Origin: Sclerotinia nivalis
Lineage: Eukaryota > Ascomycota > Leotiomycetes > Helotiales > Sclerotiniaceae
Assembly (NCBI GenBank): GCA_029531795.1
Contig: JAPEIS010000001.1
Location: forward strand, 4,526,001 to 4,590,000
Length of the DNA stretch: 64,000 nucleotides
Reading direction: 5' to 3'
The notes under the pieces were generated by a model. It made no database searches and was not told where the DNA came from. It was given only the letters and a program-made list of their open reading frames with translations. Of this stretch, positions 50,703 through 64,000 are shown one piece after another. The position numbers were made by a program, and so were the translations under genes. The stretch's first letter is position 1. Each line of letters starts with the position of its first letter.

Positions 50703-51338
50703 TTTGGTGTTTGAGAGGGAGATGTTTGATAGATGATACTGTGGGAGGGCAATCGGGTGCTAGATTGTGTAGGAAACGGGGGGTATCATTGGATAGTATT
50801 TTGTTTGACTCGTAATGGAAATGCCTTGAAAATTTCATAACTTCATGTCAGTTAGCTCTTCTTGTAATCTAAAAAAATGTAACTCCCACAAATTCTATTG
50901 ATTATGGTTGTCATCATACTCGTATAGGCAAACTCATCTGTGATTCTTAAGAGTGGACATTCCACTTGCCACAAAAACTGCGAAATCCCGCAAATTATGA
51001 CGGACATTGTATAAGCAAATACCCTCTGTCTTATCATATCACTAGTGATGGTCACAGTTGAAATTGGTGTGATACTTTGTTTCATATGACTGCTAAACTT
51101 TTCTTACTCCCATAGTAAAGACAGGTGACAGACAGAGCAGCATGACCTGAAATAATGTGACATAATGTGACAAGCAGCTGTAAAAAGAAGGAACTTATAA
51201 GAAGCTATTCCTGTGTTCCCAATACGGCCTAGTACCGGATCATGTGACCTGAATCTGCGCAACAGAAAAAGTATTTATATGGACTACTAGCCACATGATT
51301 AGATTTCCATATTGAAGTTTCCAAAGTTTATGTAAATC
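50703..51338. other. Spacer between the duplicate copies
   Basis: No gene is seen. The direct pair AATAATGTGACATAATGTGACA lies at about 51152-51173, within 200 bases of the next start codon. It may be a duplicated regulatory site, but this is not shown. Confidence 0.4.
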
Positions 51339-51980
51339 ATGGCACCTACTAAAGAGGATATCAAGGCAGTCATCAGCCGCAATACCTTTGCAACTTGTTG
51401 CACCTCTCTTAGACCCCAAGCTTCCTACTTTCATCAACCTTCGGAACTTGCAGATTTCTTTGAAGCCATCAATACGAAGACTTTTGCAGTCATGAACTCT
51501 CTAACTCTCGCAAGTTTCTATCCCGATATTCCTTACATAATACAAATAACTACTGTGGATGAACAAGGGAACAGAAAACAAGCTCAATTTTTCACTCGGA
51601 GGAAACTGCAGTCCCACGAAAGAGCTGACACAAATTGTTACTTGCATATCATCCCTCTTTTTGGTGTAAATGGCGACATCCGTGTCGAGGACGTGGAAGA
51701 GGCAATTTATCAGCGGAGGAACTATCTCATGGGTGGGACCTTTCGCTGGGAGTGCGGAGGGATACATAGACTGAATCAGGAAGGTCGCTCTGGTATTATG
51801 GAGTACGAGGCGGCTCTTTGGACACCGGGACCAAAGACGGTAGCTTTGCAGGAGGCTTTGGAAGTGAAGAGGGATACTGGTTTTATGCCACCTCTTCCAG
51901 AATGGCTGAGGCGACAAATAGAATGGATGCGACTTCCGAAGAAAATTAAGGACATGAGGGAGAATAACTTTATACCCTAA
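51339..51980 (+). CDS. Small orphan protein with a nearby dead duplicate
   Basis: Single open frame of 213 residues (MAPTKEDIKAV ... ENNFIP). I do not recognise the family. It has no signal peptide or membrane helix. Visible features are an N-terminal Cys pair (ATCCTSL), an Ile/Tyr-rich beta-like stretch (YPDIPYIIQITTV), a central GGTFRWECGG and EYEAALWTPGP, and a basic, Trp-containing C-terminal helix (WLRRQIEWMRLPKKIKDM). Conservation of these same segments in the decayed copy at 50301-50702 supports it as a real protein-coding gene. It is probably lineage-specific. Confidence 0.65.
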   Translation: MAPTKEDIKAVISRNTFATCCTSLRPQASYFHQPSELADFFEAINTKTFAVMNSLTLASFYPDIPYIIQITTVDEQGNRKQAQFFTRRKLQSHERADTNCYLHIIPLFGVNGDIRVEDVEEAIYQRRNYLMGGTFRWECGGIHRLNQEGRSGIMEYEAALWTPGPKTVALQEALEVKRDTGFMPPLPEWLRRQIEWMRLPKKIKDMRENNFIP

Positions 51981-52858
51981 GTCCGAATTACATCTCAGTC
52001 CATATATTATCGTGCAAAATGCGTGACTGGAATATAATTTCTTGATGTGAAATGCTTGAGAAGGCGACAAGTGGACAGGACGCAAGATGTTCCACAGACA
52101 GTACTTGCTGTATTCGCCAACCCTTGGCTAAAGCTACTTGCTTCGTAACATCTAAAGGTAAATAACAATAACCGTCAAATCCAGATACTGATTTTCCTAT
52201 AAGAAGACAATAACTCGATCATGATGCGTTGTCATAATAAAGTTATCCTCCACTCCAGAATCAACCCTAAATCCCACAATCCCTATAAAGGTGAAGTTTG
52301 ATCTGCCCTCCAATTTAGCGCTTACAGGGGCCAAACTGCGCCTCAGCCAGCTTGTTCACTGTCCCCTTCCAGGCTTTACCTATCACGTAATAGCGGCTCG
52401 TTTCAATTTCCATCTCAGCTTATACACCAAACAAAATCCTCAACTTCCAAATAAAAAACAAACGTGCAGAAACACCAAGATGTGTGAAATGTGCGACGAT
52501 GCACGAACTAGATCTGAATACGAGAAAAGAGGGGGGGGGAGGTTTGAACTTTTATATCTTCATCTCTCGTCTTTTTTCGATATTTAGTTTGTATTAATTG
52601 ATTCAACTCTCTTGGTAGGTTATTTACTCGGTCGGTCAACCTCTTCTTTTCATTATTATAACAATTATCTTATTTTGATTATGCATATGAGTTGGTGAAT
52701 TTGTCACTCATTGTAGTGTGAAACCTTTCCCTCCCGAGGTCCTTTCAGATTGATTTTCGATACACCACATTTGCAGCAGTTCTACCGCATTATACCTTTT
52801 ACGATACGATCATTAATACCAATACATATATCGGGCCTCGGCCAGCAAATCCTCCAGA
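51981..52858. other. Promoter region of the GH16 gene
   Basis: No gene is supported. The last 300 bases before 52859 are T/C-rich and likely the GH16 promoter and leader. Confidence 0.45.
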
Positions 52859-54054
52859 ATGAAGATATTCTCATTGCCGCCCATTCCTTTGGCCCTATTA
52901 TTCACGACCCTCAAAGTCCTCGCACAAAAGGACAATGGCGAAGAATGTTCATGTTTTCGAACCGATAGTGCCTCTTCTGGATATTTTACATCTCATAGAT
53001 TTCACGATTTTCGAACCGTGGCCGCAGCTTCGCAGACGGTTCCGGACTTGATTGCAAATGAGAGTGATACATCTAATGCATTTGCAACATCGGATTTCTT
53101 TTCGGGACAGGCATGGAATAATGATTGGTCGACGCAGAGTTGGAATAATAGTGATACTATGGTGGAAAGTGGAAGTGGTGTGTTGATGATTAATTCACCG
53201 AATAATGTATATATTGGTACGTTCTCAAAATTCCGTCCTCTTTATCTGCTAGTCGAGATACTAACACAATACTCTTAGAAACCTCGACCGACAATGACAC
53301 ATCCTACGACACCTACCTCACCCTCCGCACAGCGCGCCTCCAAAACTTCCAATCCGTTGCCGAATTTGACTCCAACGAAAAGAATTTCCAATATCTGTCC
53401 GCACGATTCTTAGCCCGAGTTGTTGGTTCCGAAGGAGCATGCGCGGGAATATTCACCTATCTAGACTCCAACCCCATCCAGGAAGCCGACATTGAGATCC
53501 TCACCTCCGGCCCCCGAAATGTAGTCCAATACACGAACCAACCTTCTCTCAACAAAGCAGGCGATGCAGATCCCCGAGCTACATCTAATGCCAGTACTGC
53601 GGACGGAGCTATGGATTGGAGTGTCTGGAATACATATCGAATGGATTGGATGCCCAAACAAACATCCTGGTATGTAAACGGCGAAAGCGTTGCCAATATT
53701 TCATTCCAAGTCCCAAAATCTCCGAGCGGATTGATATTAAATATGTGGAGTGATGGAGGAGAATGGACGGGAAATATGAGTCTTTATGATGAGGCGTTCT
53801 TACAGGTTCAATGGATTGAATTGGTGTATAATACTAGTAGCGACTATGCTGGAAGTAAAAGGGAGCTGGAAAAGAGGAAGAGTAAAGGGTGTAAAGTTGT
53901 TTGTGGGGTGGATGAGGGGGTTAATATTACAGGGACTCCGGCGGTATTGATAAATAATACGAATGCAGGGACGATGGGTTGGAAGGAGGGAACGGGAAGT
54001 ATGGGGTGGGTACCGGTGGTCGTGGTTGGATTGGCTGCTTTTGGATGGTTTTAA
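52859..54054 (+). CDS. Secreted, probably GPI-anchored glycoside hydrolase family 16 protein
   Basis: Concanavalin A-like beta-glucanase/transglycosidase of GH16, expected to act on beta-glucan at the cell wall or outside the cell. Two exons: 52859-53216 and 53279-54054, with a 62-nt GT-AG intron; 377 residues. The start at 52859 gives a clear signal peptide (MKIFSLPPIPLALLFTTLKVLA, cleavage about residue 22). The mature N-terminus has CSCFRTD and HRFHDFR. The GH16 catalytic signature is intact: Glu188-Ala-Asp190-Ile-Glu192 in QEADIEIL. WNTYRMDW and WYVNGE form the late beta-strands. There are many NxS/T sites. The C-terminus ends in a hydrophobic stretch (WVPVVVVGLAAFGWF) after a Gly/Ser/Thr-rich spacer, as in GPI signals. 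The exact glucan substrate cannot be told. Confidence 0.9.
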
Positions 54055-57000
54055 TCTTCTGGTGCGCGGGATGCCCTAGATTGCGTGGAGTTTTTGATAT
54101 CATTACGAAAGTTGGTAAATAGACATCTGGGTAGGATTAGACTGGGCGATGTTATTTTATATATACGCATGAAATAAGGATCAATGGTTTGGATTTGGTG
54201 GTATAGTTTTCAGCAATTTATGATATGATGAACAAATATTCACTTCGTTAGTGCACATTAGCGCAAGTCCCGTTTTTCACCGCTCAGTATTTTGTTTCGA
54301 TTCTTCTCAAGTGAATAAGGTTTCCCATAAGCGTTCCCTAGAAATGAACTACATAGCCATAGATCCACCCCTTCTTCTAAAATCATACATTTACTTCTCC
54401 CACTACCCCTCTACCCCTTCCCCTCATCTCGCTTACACTTACGCTTGCTCTTCACCCGGCCCGAAGACATTTCACCCGAAAAAATTTCAACAAACATACA
54501 TATAGGCATGCAACCCTTGAGAAAAGAAATGCATGTGTATATGTATGACAAGTGATGACAACAACGGTCGGTTGATGATTTAGCAAGAGTTGGGTGTACT
54601 TTTGGAAATAGAGGTAGTATAAGGGAGGTTGTTGGTGGGTGTTGATACGCCATGGATAGGGGGTTTCTTTGATCAGGTGGATGCGTAAAAGTTTAGGGGG
54701 AACAAGATGGGGTGGGTTGTTATTGTTATCATTGTAGGTACCTTAAGAATGAGTTCGATTTGAAGAGATGGGATGAAAGTAAGGATATATGATTTCATAA
54801 AGACAATTTCATAAAGACCCTCTAACACGATACATGATGTGAAAGAGGTAGGTCGAGATACGTGCGTCCCGATAGCACACTGCGAGGGGGAATAGGATAC
54901 GAACTGATCAGATTACATTGTATAAACTTCGAATAGTAGAATTAATGTGAATAACAATGGGTTGGGGGTTGTATATAATGGATATACAAAAAGACTAATA
55001 AAAACGATTGATTATTCTAGAAGGGAAGGCGAAGCCTTCTTCTTATATTTAACTACGAAGGATTATGTGACCTAATGCTTATGAACTAGCTACGTATGTG
55101 GCCCTAGCAATCCAACTTTCTCACAATGATACAGTATATACTCCTCCATACATTATATTACACAACCCATCATCTCAAGAATGTATATAAACTCCAAAAC
55201 ACAGACAAATCCAGAACCATAAGTCCGAAATACCCCTTGCTTTCCTGTAGTTATTGTTGCAATGTGCGTGTGTGATGTTTTATATAACGACTTGAGTTTA
55301 GAGGAATCCTCATGCCAAAGAAGAGTGAATCTTTGGGGTTTAATCTCCCAGCTTTCCTAGCCACGTGTCCGATGGATTGGGAAGGATTTACTTCTTTGAT
55401 GGTTTTATATCTTGTGATTATTAATTGGTGATCCTTCTCGCTTAGAGATTTTAAATAGTTGGGGTCTGAAATATTTGAGATTGCATGTGGCCATGGATGC
55501 GTCTGCTAATCGTAAGAGATAGGGGACGAGTGGAGTTTGAAGTGGGTAATTTCAGATAATTATATTTTGGGTTTGGGGAATTCGTAGGGTAATGAGTTAT
55601 TTTGTGTGGGTTTGGGGGTTCTTATGGGTCAAGCAACTTGCTTGCAGGCTCTGTGCGATGAGAGTCTACTAATTTGAGTGAAGATACGTGAGCTAATTCT
55701 TGGTGATGGGCTTTTTTGTTGCTATTTGCATGGTTGCTGGACTGTAGAGTACTGGAATCAGATGAAAGCACATAAGATAGAGTTAATAATCTCACTAGCT
55801 GATGTGAATAATTATTAATTAGCATCGCTGTGTAGATAATATTATATGATCATCTGATACAGATTGGGTACCGGTACATTATTCCAGCATTTGTTGGTCG
55901 AGTAGTTTCAAGCTAAACTCTATCTTTATTCAGTACTCCTACACTTGTAGATGATACTTTATATAATCGAGAAGCCTTAAAGACCAGAAATATGATTGAG
56001 GAAAACAAGGTGAATCATCAGGATGGGAACTCTATCCACCCCAAGCTCAGCCACATTAATATCAGAACATCATCAACAAATTCACCTAGCTCCTCTCTCG
56101 CCTAATCACTAGCAAAACCGCGACCTACATATATATAGAAGGACCTACCTATGCTAAGTGCAAAAACAAGAAACCCAGTCTCGACTTGGAACTTTCTATG
56201 ACCGCGCAGCTAGTAGGAAACGACGGGGCTTTGTGTATTTCCTAGTAGAATTCTAGACGTTGCTACACTGGAATTTGAAGAGCACGGGGATCTGTGCAGC
56301 TGGAGATGGGTGTCGTGTTTTCTTTATTTACTGCTGTTGTCATTGGTTTTTGTTAGGGATCTCAATGGGGACGAGAGTTAGCATGGTGCGTTGAATCACT
56401 AGTTGGCTTGTTGTGGTTAAATGCTATAATAGTTGCAGCCTGCCGCGGGATATAATCTTGCTGATTGGGTACGATGACTGCCCGTCAACCGCTAATTAAA
56501 TTTAAAGTGCCTAAGTAGGGACATACAGGAATTTATTTTCATATTTGTTGAAACGCTTTAAAAGGCAAGCTGAGCTGGATAAAAGGGTGATGCGATAGTT
56601 GCAGGCCGGTGGTGAATTATTTGAGCGCAATGCTTTTCTCGTCTAGTTCATGTGAATATAAGTCACGGCCGTCTAATCAGTAAAATTATCTCAACGGGTA
56701 AAGTCTGTGGCTTATATTCACTTGAATTAGATGCTGAAGAAACATAATTGGAAATGAAGTTAGCATGTGCTTATCACTTTCTTGGCGGATTATTCATTGA
56801 TTGGAGCGCAGGATCTGACTCCTGAGTCTCACTAGAACCGTGCAACCCATTCACCTATCTTTCTTCATCTCCTTCCTGTCTCTCCCTTTAGGTCGTTTGG
56901 AAAATGAGAGGCTGTAAATATATATATCTGTATCATTCTCAACGAAGGAAAATTAATTTAGACCTTGCTGCTTGGAGCGCCCCATGATAGACTCGGCGTT

Positions 57001-60000
57001 TCAGACAATTTTTGATAGTTGCTATGGAAGTCTATTCCAGACTGATAAAATATAGGACAGATTTTAACGCGGTTTTCAGACTCCTAGTTTATAATTTACC
57101 TTCGATATTTTTCATTGTTGAAAGTTGTAAGACTTACGTCATTGGATGATACTCTCCGAGGTGATAGTGTAATATACTATGTTTCTCTCCAAGCATACCA
57201 TTAATCTTATCAAGACTCTTCCAATATCCCATTGTTTATCTACCTACGTTAAATATATCACAATTTGCTTCAGTAGTTCCAGACAACATATAAACACCCT
57301 ATCGGTGCACAAATGATTTGATGATCGATTCTTGCAGGGGAGATAGCTATCTTTATAACATAACTCAAGGGGGACGGGGACCTGAATGTGATTAAGCGAT
57401 GGTGAATCATGGCTTCTAATAATAATTTAAGTCTGAATAACTCAGATTATAGAAAAGTTTGATTTAGTTGTTAGATTGCAATTATTCGCCGTAGCAGATC
57501 CGAAGGTAATTTTATCATCTAAGCTAACTAGTGTCACTCTTTCCTTGGGGCTGTGCTTGTAGATCCTTAAGTGGTGCCAAGACTAGCTAATCTCTTTTTC
57601 TCGGTCGCTTCCTTTGAGCCAGTCTATTTAAGCATCAATTAGACTTCGATTTTCATCTTCAAACTTTCCATAGTAGGCGGTGGCGGAGATTCTAGTCTCT
57701 TTCTTGAGTTATGAAAATGTTACAATAATGAAATGAAAGATAGTTTGGGGTTTTCAATATGCATATACGATTTCAATAGATAGATATAGTTATTACCGTT
57801 CAATAGCTGACTTTTGTTGTCAAAACCATGAACAAGATTTGATATATAAGATATAGTAATGAAAAGAATAGAATAAAACATTCTCATCTAACTATTTTTC
57901 TGATATTTTGTTGTTCTCTGATAAATGATTGACAACAAAAGCAATTGTAGCTTATAATTAAAACCTTCCCTTCCCTATGAGTTCTCTCAAGATTGTACAA
58001 GACATTTTTCCCTTCAATAGAAAAAAAGGGCAGTCATCGAGCTCATCGCCCTAGCTCAGGAAGGTGACCTAGACTCCCTAGTGATTCCTCCATATAGATG
58101 CGCTCACCTTCAAACCTTAAGTACCCTCACTGGAAAGAGGAATTATTCCATAATTAGAGAACATAGCCTACCCTGGCATACTAGGTAGAAACCGAGGCTC
58201 GAATAAAAATTTCCGCTCCTAGGGTGAATGCCGTCGAGTATTCCTTTTCGAGGAATTCGATGCACATTCGTAATCAATATTCACTTTCATGTTCCAATTT
58301 TACTTTCTAATTTTGATCAGTGCTTGGTTTGCCAAGAACAGGGCTTGTACCGCCATTATTGTCAGAATCTTTGCTCGCTTATTTTCCCGGTTCTACACGC
58401 GATTCATTTTCCGGGTTTCTGTTCTTTGTTCTTTTGCATATATCCTACCTTAGAACTCGGAATTTCTCTTGCTAATTCAATTGCACAAATGGTCTCGAAA
58501 GCAATGCGAGGGGAGACGAGTCATCTCTGTAAGCAGCAAAGCCGTGATGGGAAGTTTCCCTCCTCTGAGATGATACAGAAAGTCTTAAGTCGAAAGTAAT
58601 TTAAACGATTAAATATGAATTGATCTTGCTGCTCGTCTGTTCTACCCATCGATAATTACACAAATGACAACCACAAATACTTTCCGGTATTTCGACAAGG
58701 ATTCAGTGAACTCGATATGGGAAACTGGATATAATCTGCTCCTCCTTCTGCTTCCTTTAATTCTTCATCCAATGACTCAGGTCCTGAACGCTAAACTCGC
58801 GGAACTATATCCTTTACTCCCGGCTTTGAATGCGGAAATTAGCTCAGATCAATCTTTGATCCGTTAATCTGTACCTTCAGGCATGTTACTAGATGAAAGT
58901 TATACCATATGTTGTGTAGCAGACTGTTCTTCGATACTCCTAAATAGACAACCTTTCCAGAAATGGTGTTTTGTATTAACCTTTTCAGAGAGGGGATAAT
59001 ATTGACAACAAAAGGCAATTACAAAATACAAAGTTGCACCACCAGAAATTACTTAAGATGCAGAACAATTTTATCTCACTGATACTGTGATAGGGCTACA
59101 AATCTGAGTGTTCTCAAATATCCCGGCACATCTTGGATGGTTGTTGTTATTCTGCTAGGAGCTGTTAAGAGCAAGTAAGCTAGATGTGTCCTTAAGTATC
59201 ACCAGAACGTTTTATTTAATATTGTGTTTATTCTACGTCTACGCACTGTGCCAAGCCTTTTCGGTAATTGTCACGTTTAGCTTACAACTGTCTAGCTCTC
59301 TATCCACTGCTTATATCAAGGTCCGAGGCTCTGCTCATAAACTACAGTCGTGTCAAATGGTGCCCGATCGTCGAAAACAGTGTGGGAAATTTGAAGAAAA
59401 CAGTTATGCTTTTCGTAGCTTGTGGTTCCGATGCTTCATGGATTTAGTTTTCAACGTTCTATTTAGTCTTTTCGTCTCATCTAAAACTATTAATCTTTTC
59501 CCAAACGACAATTTGTCATTTAAATTTGACAGTAAAAATCCTCATTAAGATATTATACGCGACTTATGTCTTTGAATTTTGATTGGCTGATACCATCAAT
59601 CTATGCTATTTGGCAGTCTAAACAACTTACTATGTCCTCATTCATTGCCAGAGTTCGTTCTCAAGTTGTTGGTATGAAAGCTTTTCCTCCAGCTCGTTCC
59701 TCTTCCCCAGTCCTAAAGAACACTTTAAACTGCAACTTCTCGACTTCTTGAGAGCTCAATGGTTTCTATAGAGTGCTTCTGCTAGTAAGGAATTCAATGT
59801 GACGTTTGTGACGAATTATTGATTGTTGTATTAGATCACCAGCCAAATTCACTCTATACAATGAACATTCTCAAACTTGCAAATTCATTCAAGACTCTAT
59901 ATTCGTATGCAACATCCAGTTATAAGCAATAATTCACCCCAGTATTGAAGCTCAAGAACTCTCAAATGAATCAAAGTTAATTAGCAATCTAAACTATTGT

Positions 60001-63000
60001 ACAGAATGTCTCAGTAGCTAATTATACATGTGATGCAGTACTCCTTGGCATGCAAAGCATTCACTTCACATTCGAACTAGCTCTTTCTTAGTTGCTCATA
60101 TTAGGCTCTGTTGGTATCAGGCTTTACCAGTCAAGGTCAAGAAACCGATTAGGTTGCGCGGTCGCATGTTGTTTGGCGGAGGAATGAGGTTAATTTATGA
60201 AGCCTTTTTCACTCGATGTTTTCGAACAGTAGGAGTCTTAGTTTGAGCTTCTACTATAGTTCATCCCATCCGATATTTCATAACCAAGACTTTAAGAGCA
60301 ACGGAAGTTCGGAAAGATGACAATGCAGCTAACCATCACCTTATTGTAGGGACGCATGGGCCTATACATCACACTGTTACTATATTGTATTAATTGTCTA
60401 AAACTCTCAGTAATAGAAGGAAGAGTAGCTCCAAGGCCAGAAAGCATCTATGCTCTTTGTGATGGATGGAAAATTATATGTTTTCTCATGTAGTTCCTGC
60501 AAGCGACTATATTTATTTGCTGTGAGAGTCAATTTACAAGCTGTGTCCGAGATTGACCTCGGTAGGCTCGGCATATCACTTCCATGGATACCATAGCCTC
60601 TAAAGCTACAAGTTAATTAAGACACGGGTCACAAAATGAGGCTGGTGTGTCATTAGGCAGACTTTTAACAAAAAGTATATTCAATTAGCACAACTGAAGC
60701 GGTTAACTGTGTCACAATGCACGTGAATATGCCACATAGTTTAATGAGCAATTTCCTCCTAGGAAGCCTAGAGTTGTATAGTTCAACAGCATCCCTTAAA
60801 GCATTTTAATAAAAGACTCGAAAACAGCTTTGAATAAAGTGTGAACAGTTACAAAATACACCACAAAAGTACAACAGACTCAACCTGCCAGCTTTGGTAT
60901 TAGCAAAGTTAGGAAAAGCTTCGACTGAGCGGCAATAGGGCTCTCTGTGTGATAGCATGCTATTATGTACCCGAAGTACCCTGTCTCAATTTATAATCAT
61001 CTACGGAAACCATCCAGAAGACCAAACCCCCGATTCTGAGAATACACTATACATGAAACTTTACTGTTGAGTTTACATGAATATCCTTGGACTATTAGCT
61101 CTTCATGATAGCTAAATAGCATCGTTATCCTTCGGGGGAATCTATAGAGTTGTTGCCGATCTTAGAATTTTTTTTCTGCATACCTAGCTACTAAACAAAC
61201 TGGAGATCTTTCAAATCTTTATCTCCTTCAAATTTTTGCCCCTGGAATTAGGACCATATTTCTTCTTTCCGTTTATAATCTTCATTCTAGTTCTCGTCTC
61301 CTCCGTCTCACAAAGATTTATCAAGAGTATGCTTCGTAGAATCACTTGCTTATTCAGTTGGCTTGGCGCTGGGGGGCGAGGGGGAGTCAATCTAATTTTA
61401 CTCCGGACGGTAAATTCTTCGGTCAGTCATATTTTAGCCCCTGAAAAGCTTGCTAGGACTTTTGAAGAATCTTATGACATAGCCTAAACTCATGCAGTCC
61501 TCTGTACAGAAAAGTCAATACTCTTACAGAGTATAATCTTAAGCCACCCACATTGAACACATCCCATTTATCTCCCCACGGTCCGCGTTTGTTTTTATTC
61601 AAGTAGCGGAACTTCTAGATTTTAAAAAGTAATGAGTTACTTACACAAAGAATCAGTAGTGCAATAATAGCACGAAGATTGTTAACACTTTGTTGATATC
61701 GTAGATATAGTATCTGCCGAGACATTACACAAGTCCGCACCCATCGTATAGAACTATCTATTTACCTCTCGGGAAGAATGATCATCGTAAGGGATTAATC
61801 TTTCGTCTAACCTCGATTTTGATTGTCACTCGAATTCTCCATGGTATTGTTTTTATCCTTCTTGCACTTAGAACAGCGAAAAGTCATACCTAGAGTTTTA
61901 TATTCTATGCTTCTATTCATAAACCTCTTATGCTGCTATTCAGCTACACATATTCTCGCAGATAAAATGCAATACTCATTTCCTCCAGTTGACCTCGCTC
62001 CGTTCCCGCGGTTTAGCACCTTTCTCATACTCCAATAACACAAACTGACATCGTGGTCTTCATTTCTTGATTCTACAAGAGCTTGGAACAACGTACAAAT
62101 ACACATAAATAGCAAGTTGTTGTTTTGCTTAGGGCTTGATTTGAATGCATTGTCGAGATCTAGGCTGGTGGGTGATTAGCTTCCGATTAATGGCTTCTTT
62201 CACTAGCAATATATGAATAATGAGATCATTCTGAGGGGCTTAGATGGCTGATACTCTTGCGAATAATCCTTATTAGCCACTATTGAAAGGACCGTTTGTT
62301 TCACTTCCACTTCAAATGAAAGCCTAATCTCCTAAAACAATGAATTAATTAAATCAATTGTCACCTATTCACCAGCTAATCATATGAATCAAGCAGTCGC
62401 TGCATCATCTCAGCCAGAGACTGGTAGTAAGTAATTATTATATAATAGTCCCGCTGTATATTTTAGGTGAGATAACACTCTCTGGTACCAATTGGAAACT
62501 CCTGAGCAAGAAGGACTTGAAGAATCCATGATCTAGTATCAAGATACGGGTAGCTGATTTGTGAAGTGCACAACATTCGCCTCAAAAGTAGAAAATGATA
62601 TTAGATCCGTATTAGTTTTGGGCCCAAGGGAAGAATCTCGTCTAAGCTAGTGAGGTCGCTGTTATAGATTTCAGTCTTGCCAATTATTGTCGATAACCTG
62701 AGAGAGTCTCAGTTATACTGGGCGAGATAAAAAACATTGAACGAGATGTTTAAACGCCTCAACGTGAAATCTTGCAATGAATTTTTTTTCCGCCTAAAAT
62801 CATACCTTTCACACTCGCAGAACACTCAGAGAATCTTTTGGCCATAAGAGTCATTTAATAATATACAGCCTCCTCATCTAGCTAAAACGTAAGATCAATA
62901 CACATTATACGTCTCAATCAACTCAATTAACTCAGCCTCTCATGCCAAGAGAGTTAATTTCATATACCCCTCCTTCATGTATTCGTTGATGCATTCACTC

Positions 63001-64000
63001 TTCTTTCCCACTCGGGTTCCGTTCCCCATCCCTTCATGATTTGAGAGTTAAGCTACCCTGAAGTTCTCAAGACGAACAGATTGGTCAAACCAATCACACA
63101 CATATTGTGTCCAGTATCCTAACAACGCGAGTATCTAGCGTGGTAGATGTTAGCAAGCGTAAGAATTGAGCGTGTGGAGGAGTAGCCGGCTTTGTTTTCC
63201 GATGTTATCCACGCCTTTTCCGGATTTTGGCTGATGTGATCTCTTTTAATATGTGATGATATAGAGACAAAGATGGCAGTGATAAATCTGATATTTTGAA
63301 AAGATTTGGTCTTCCAGCAGATACTAAGAGACGAGAGCGAAAAGCTTCATGAACATGAAACCGCTTCCACCACCTATTCATTAATCAATTTAACCGCCAA
63401 TTCTCTAGGGCTCTCCCTAATTTGTCCATCTTTCATGCCCTTTGTTTAGCAATTTCGGTGGATTCGCGCATGATCGGGAGTATAGCGAACGGAAGAAGGA
63501 ATTTATTTCTGTGTATGTCTAGGATCAACAAAGTATTTATCACTATACCAGCACGACTGTCCCTTTAGTGAAAGGAGGCTATGACCGCTTCAACAACCCC
63601 TAATTTACTTAACAATCTGTAATCTAATCTCCCCAGAATTTGCAAAAGCACTTCACTATGCCACTCACCTCTTATATTTTATTCCGAAGTTCCGTGACAT
63701 GATATGCGGAAATGGAGTTACACCATTGCAACCCTAAATGCGGGGCAAACGAAGTACAATGCGGGGTAGCTGTCAGCCTATGTTAGATACAAAATGAGAC
63801 CTCGAAACATAGCTTATCTTACTGCCAATATCTTACAGAATATAGTACTCGGGGTACATACGGTGCTGCCGTGTAATCCTGTACAGATAACCAATGAGCT
63901 GACAATTGACTTACTTCAAATTCACATAAACATTCCACAAGAAGGCGCATCTTTAATATCTATCACTCCACCCCAACGATAATTTATCTTCAACACCTCA
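54055..64000. other. About 10-kb gene desert
   Basis: No gene I can support in 9.9 kb. The longest open frames are 123 codons (58228-58599) and 120 codons (59186-59548), both on the plus strand and hydrophobic, with no motif. A cluster of plus-strand frames at 58228-59751 could be the shell of a degraded gene or repeat. A small GC-rich hairpin (GGCGAAGCC) lies near 55028-55036. No terminal repeats, target duplications or reverse-transcriptase motifs were found by eye. The first 200 bases are the 3' flank of the GH16 gene. Confidence 0.5.

Noticed and set aside
58228..58599. 123-codon hydrophobic frame in the gene desert
   Set aside because: T-rich composition gives hydrophobic codons by chance; no motif, intron or homologous neighbour.

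Overview
The window looks like nuclear DNA of a filamentous ascomycete, most likely a leotiomycete of the Botrytis/Sclerotinia kind; that placement is an inference. The support is split genes with short (42-215 nt) GT-AG introns, several with a recognisable branch-site CTAAT/CTGAC, AT-rich spacers with many microsatellites, a KDM5-type histone demethylase, an SLX1 nuclease, a fungal type-B carboxylesterase, and transposons damaged by C:G to T:A changes of the RIP (repeat-induced point mutation) kind. No tRNA, rRNA, CRISPR array or bacterial-style operon is visible. || Layout. 0-2.6 kb: a 185-bp inverted-repeat (MITE-like) element and a complete but dead Fot1/pogo element (58-bp TIRs, TA target duplication). 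2.6-7.7 kb: a secreted carboxylesterase with a C-terminal frameshift (minus) and SLX1 (minus). 9.9-15.6 kb: a five-exon JmjN-ARID-PHD-JmjC-PHD demethylase (plus). 17.57-24.10 kb: a complete non-LTR retrotransposon (minus) bounded by a 13-bp target duplication, carrying a 539-bp solo-LTR-like insert with its own 5-bp duplication. 24-34 kb: sparse, with two orphan membrane proteins and gene remnants. 34.0-38.9 kb: a compact metabolic block with a cyclopropane-fatty-acid synthase-like methyltransferase, a glutathione S-transferase and a D-2-hydroxyacid dehydrogenase. 39.7-46.8 kb: three related genes on the minus strand of an F-box/2EXR-like family, one intact, one split by a retroelement and one decayed. 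47.4-54.1 kb: a mitochondrial-type protein, a duplicated small orphan gene (one copy dead) and a GH16 secreted glycosidase. 54.1-64.0 kb: about 10 kb with no gene I can support. || How the parts relate. The housekeeping genes (SLX1 in DNA-junction cleavage, KDM5 in H3K4 demethylation) sit in the left third. The rest is a faster-evolving accessory region shaped by transposons. The most interesting object is the 1,085-bp insert at 43665-44749. It carries the same 3' tail (40 of 42 bases, then AATC repeats) as the 6.5-kb LINE and sits between 12-bp target duplications inside an F-box-like gene. It therefore looks like a non-autonomous element that used the LINE's reverse transcriptase.
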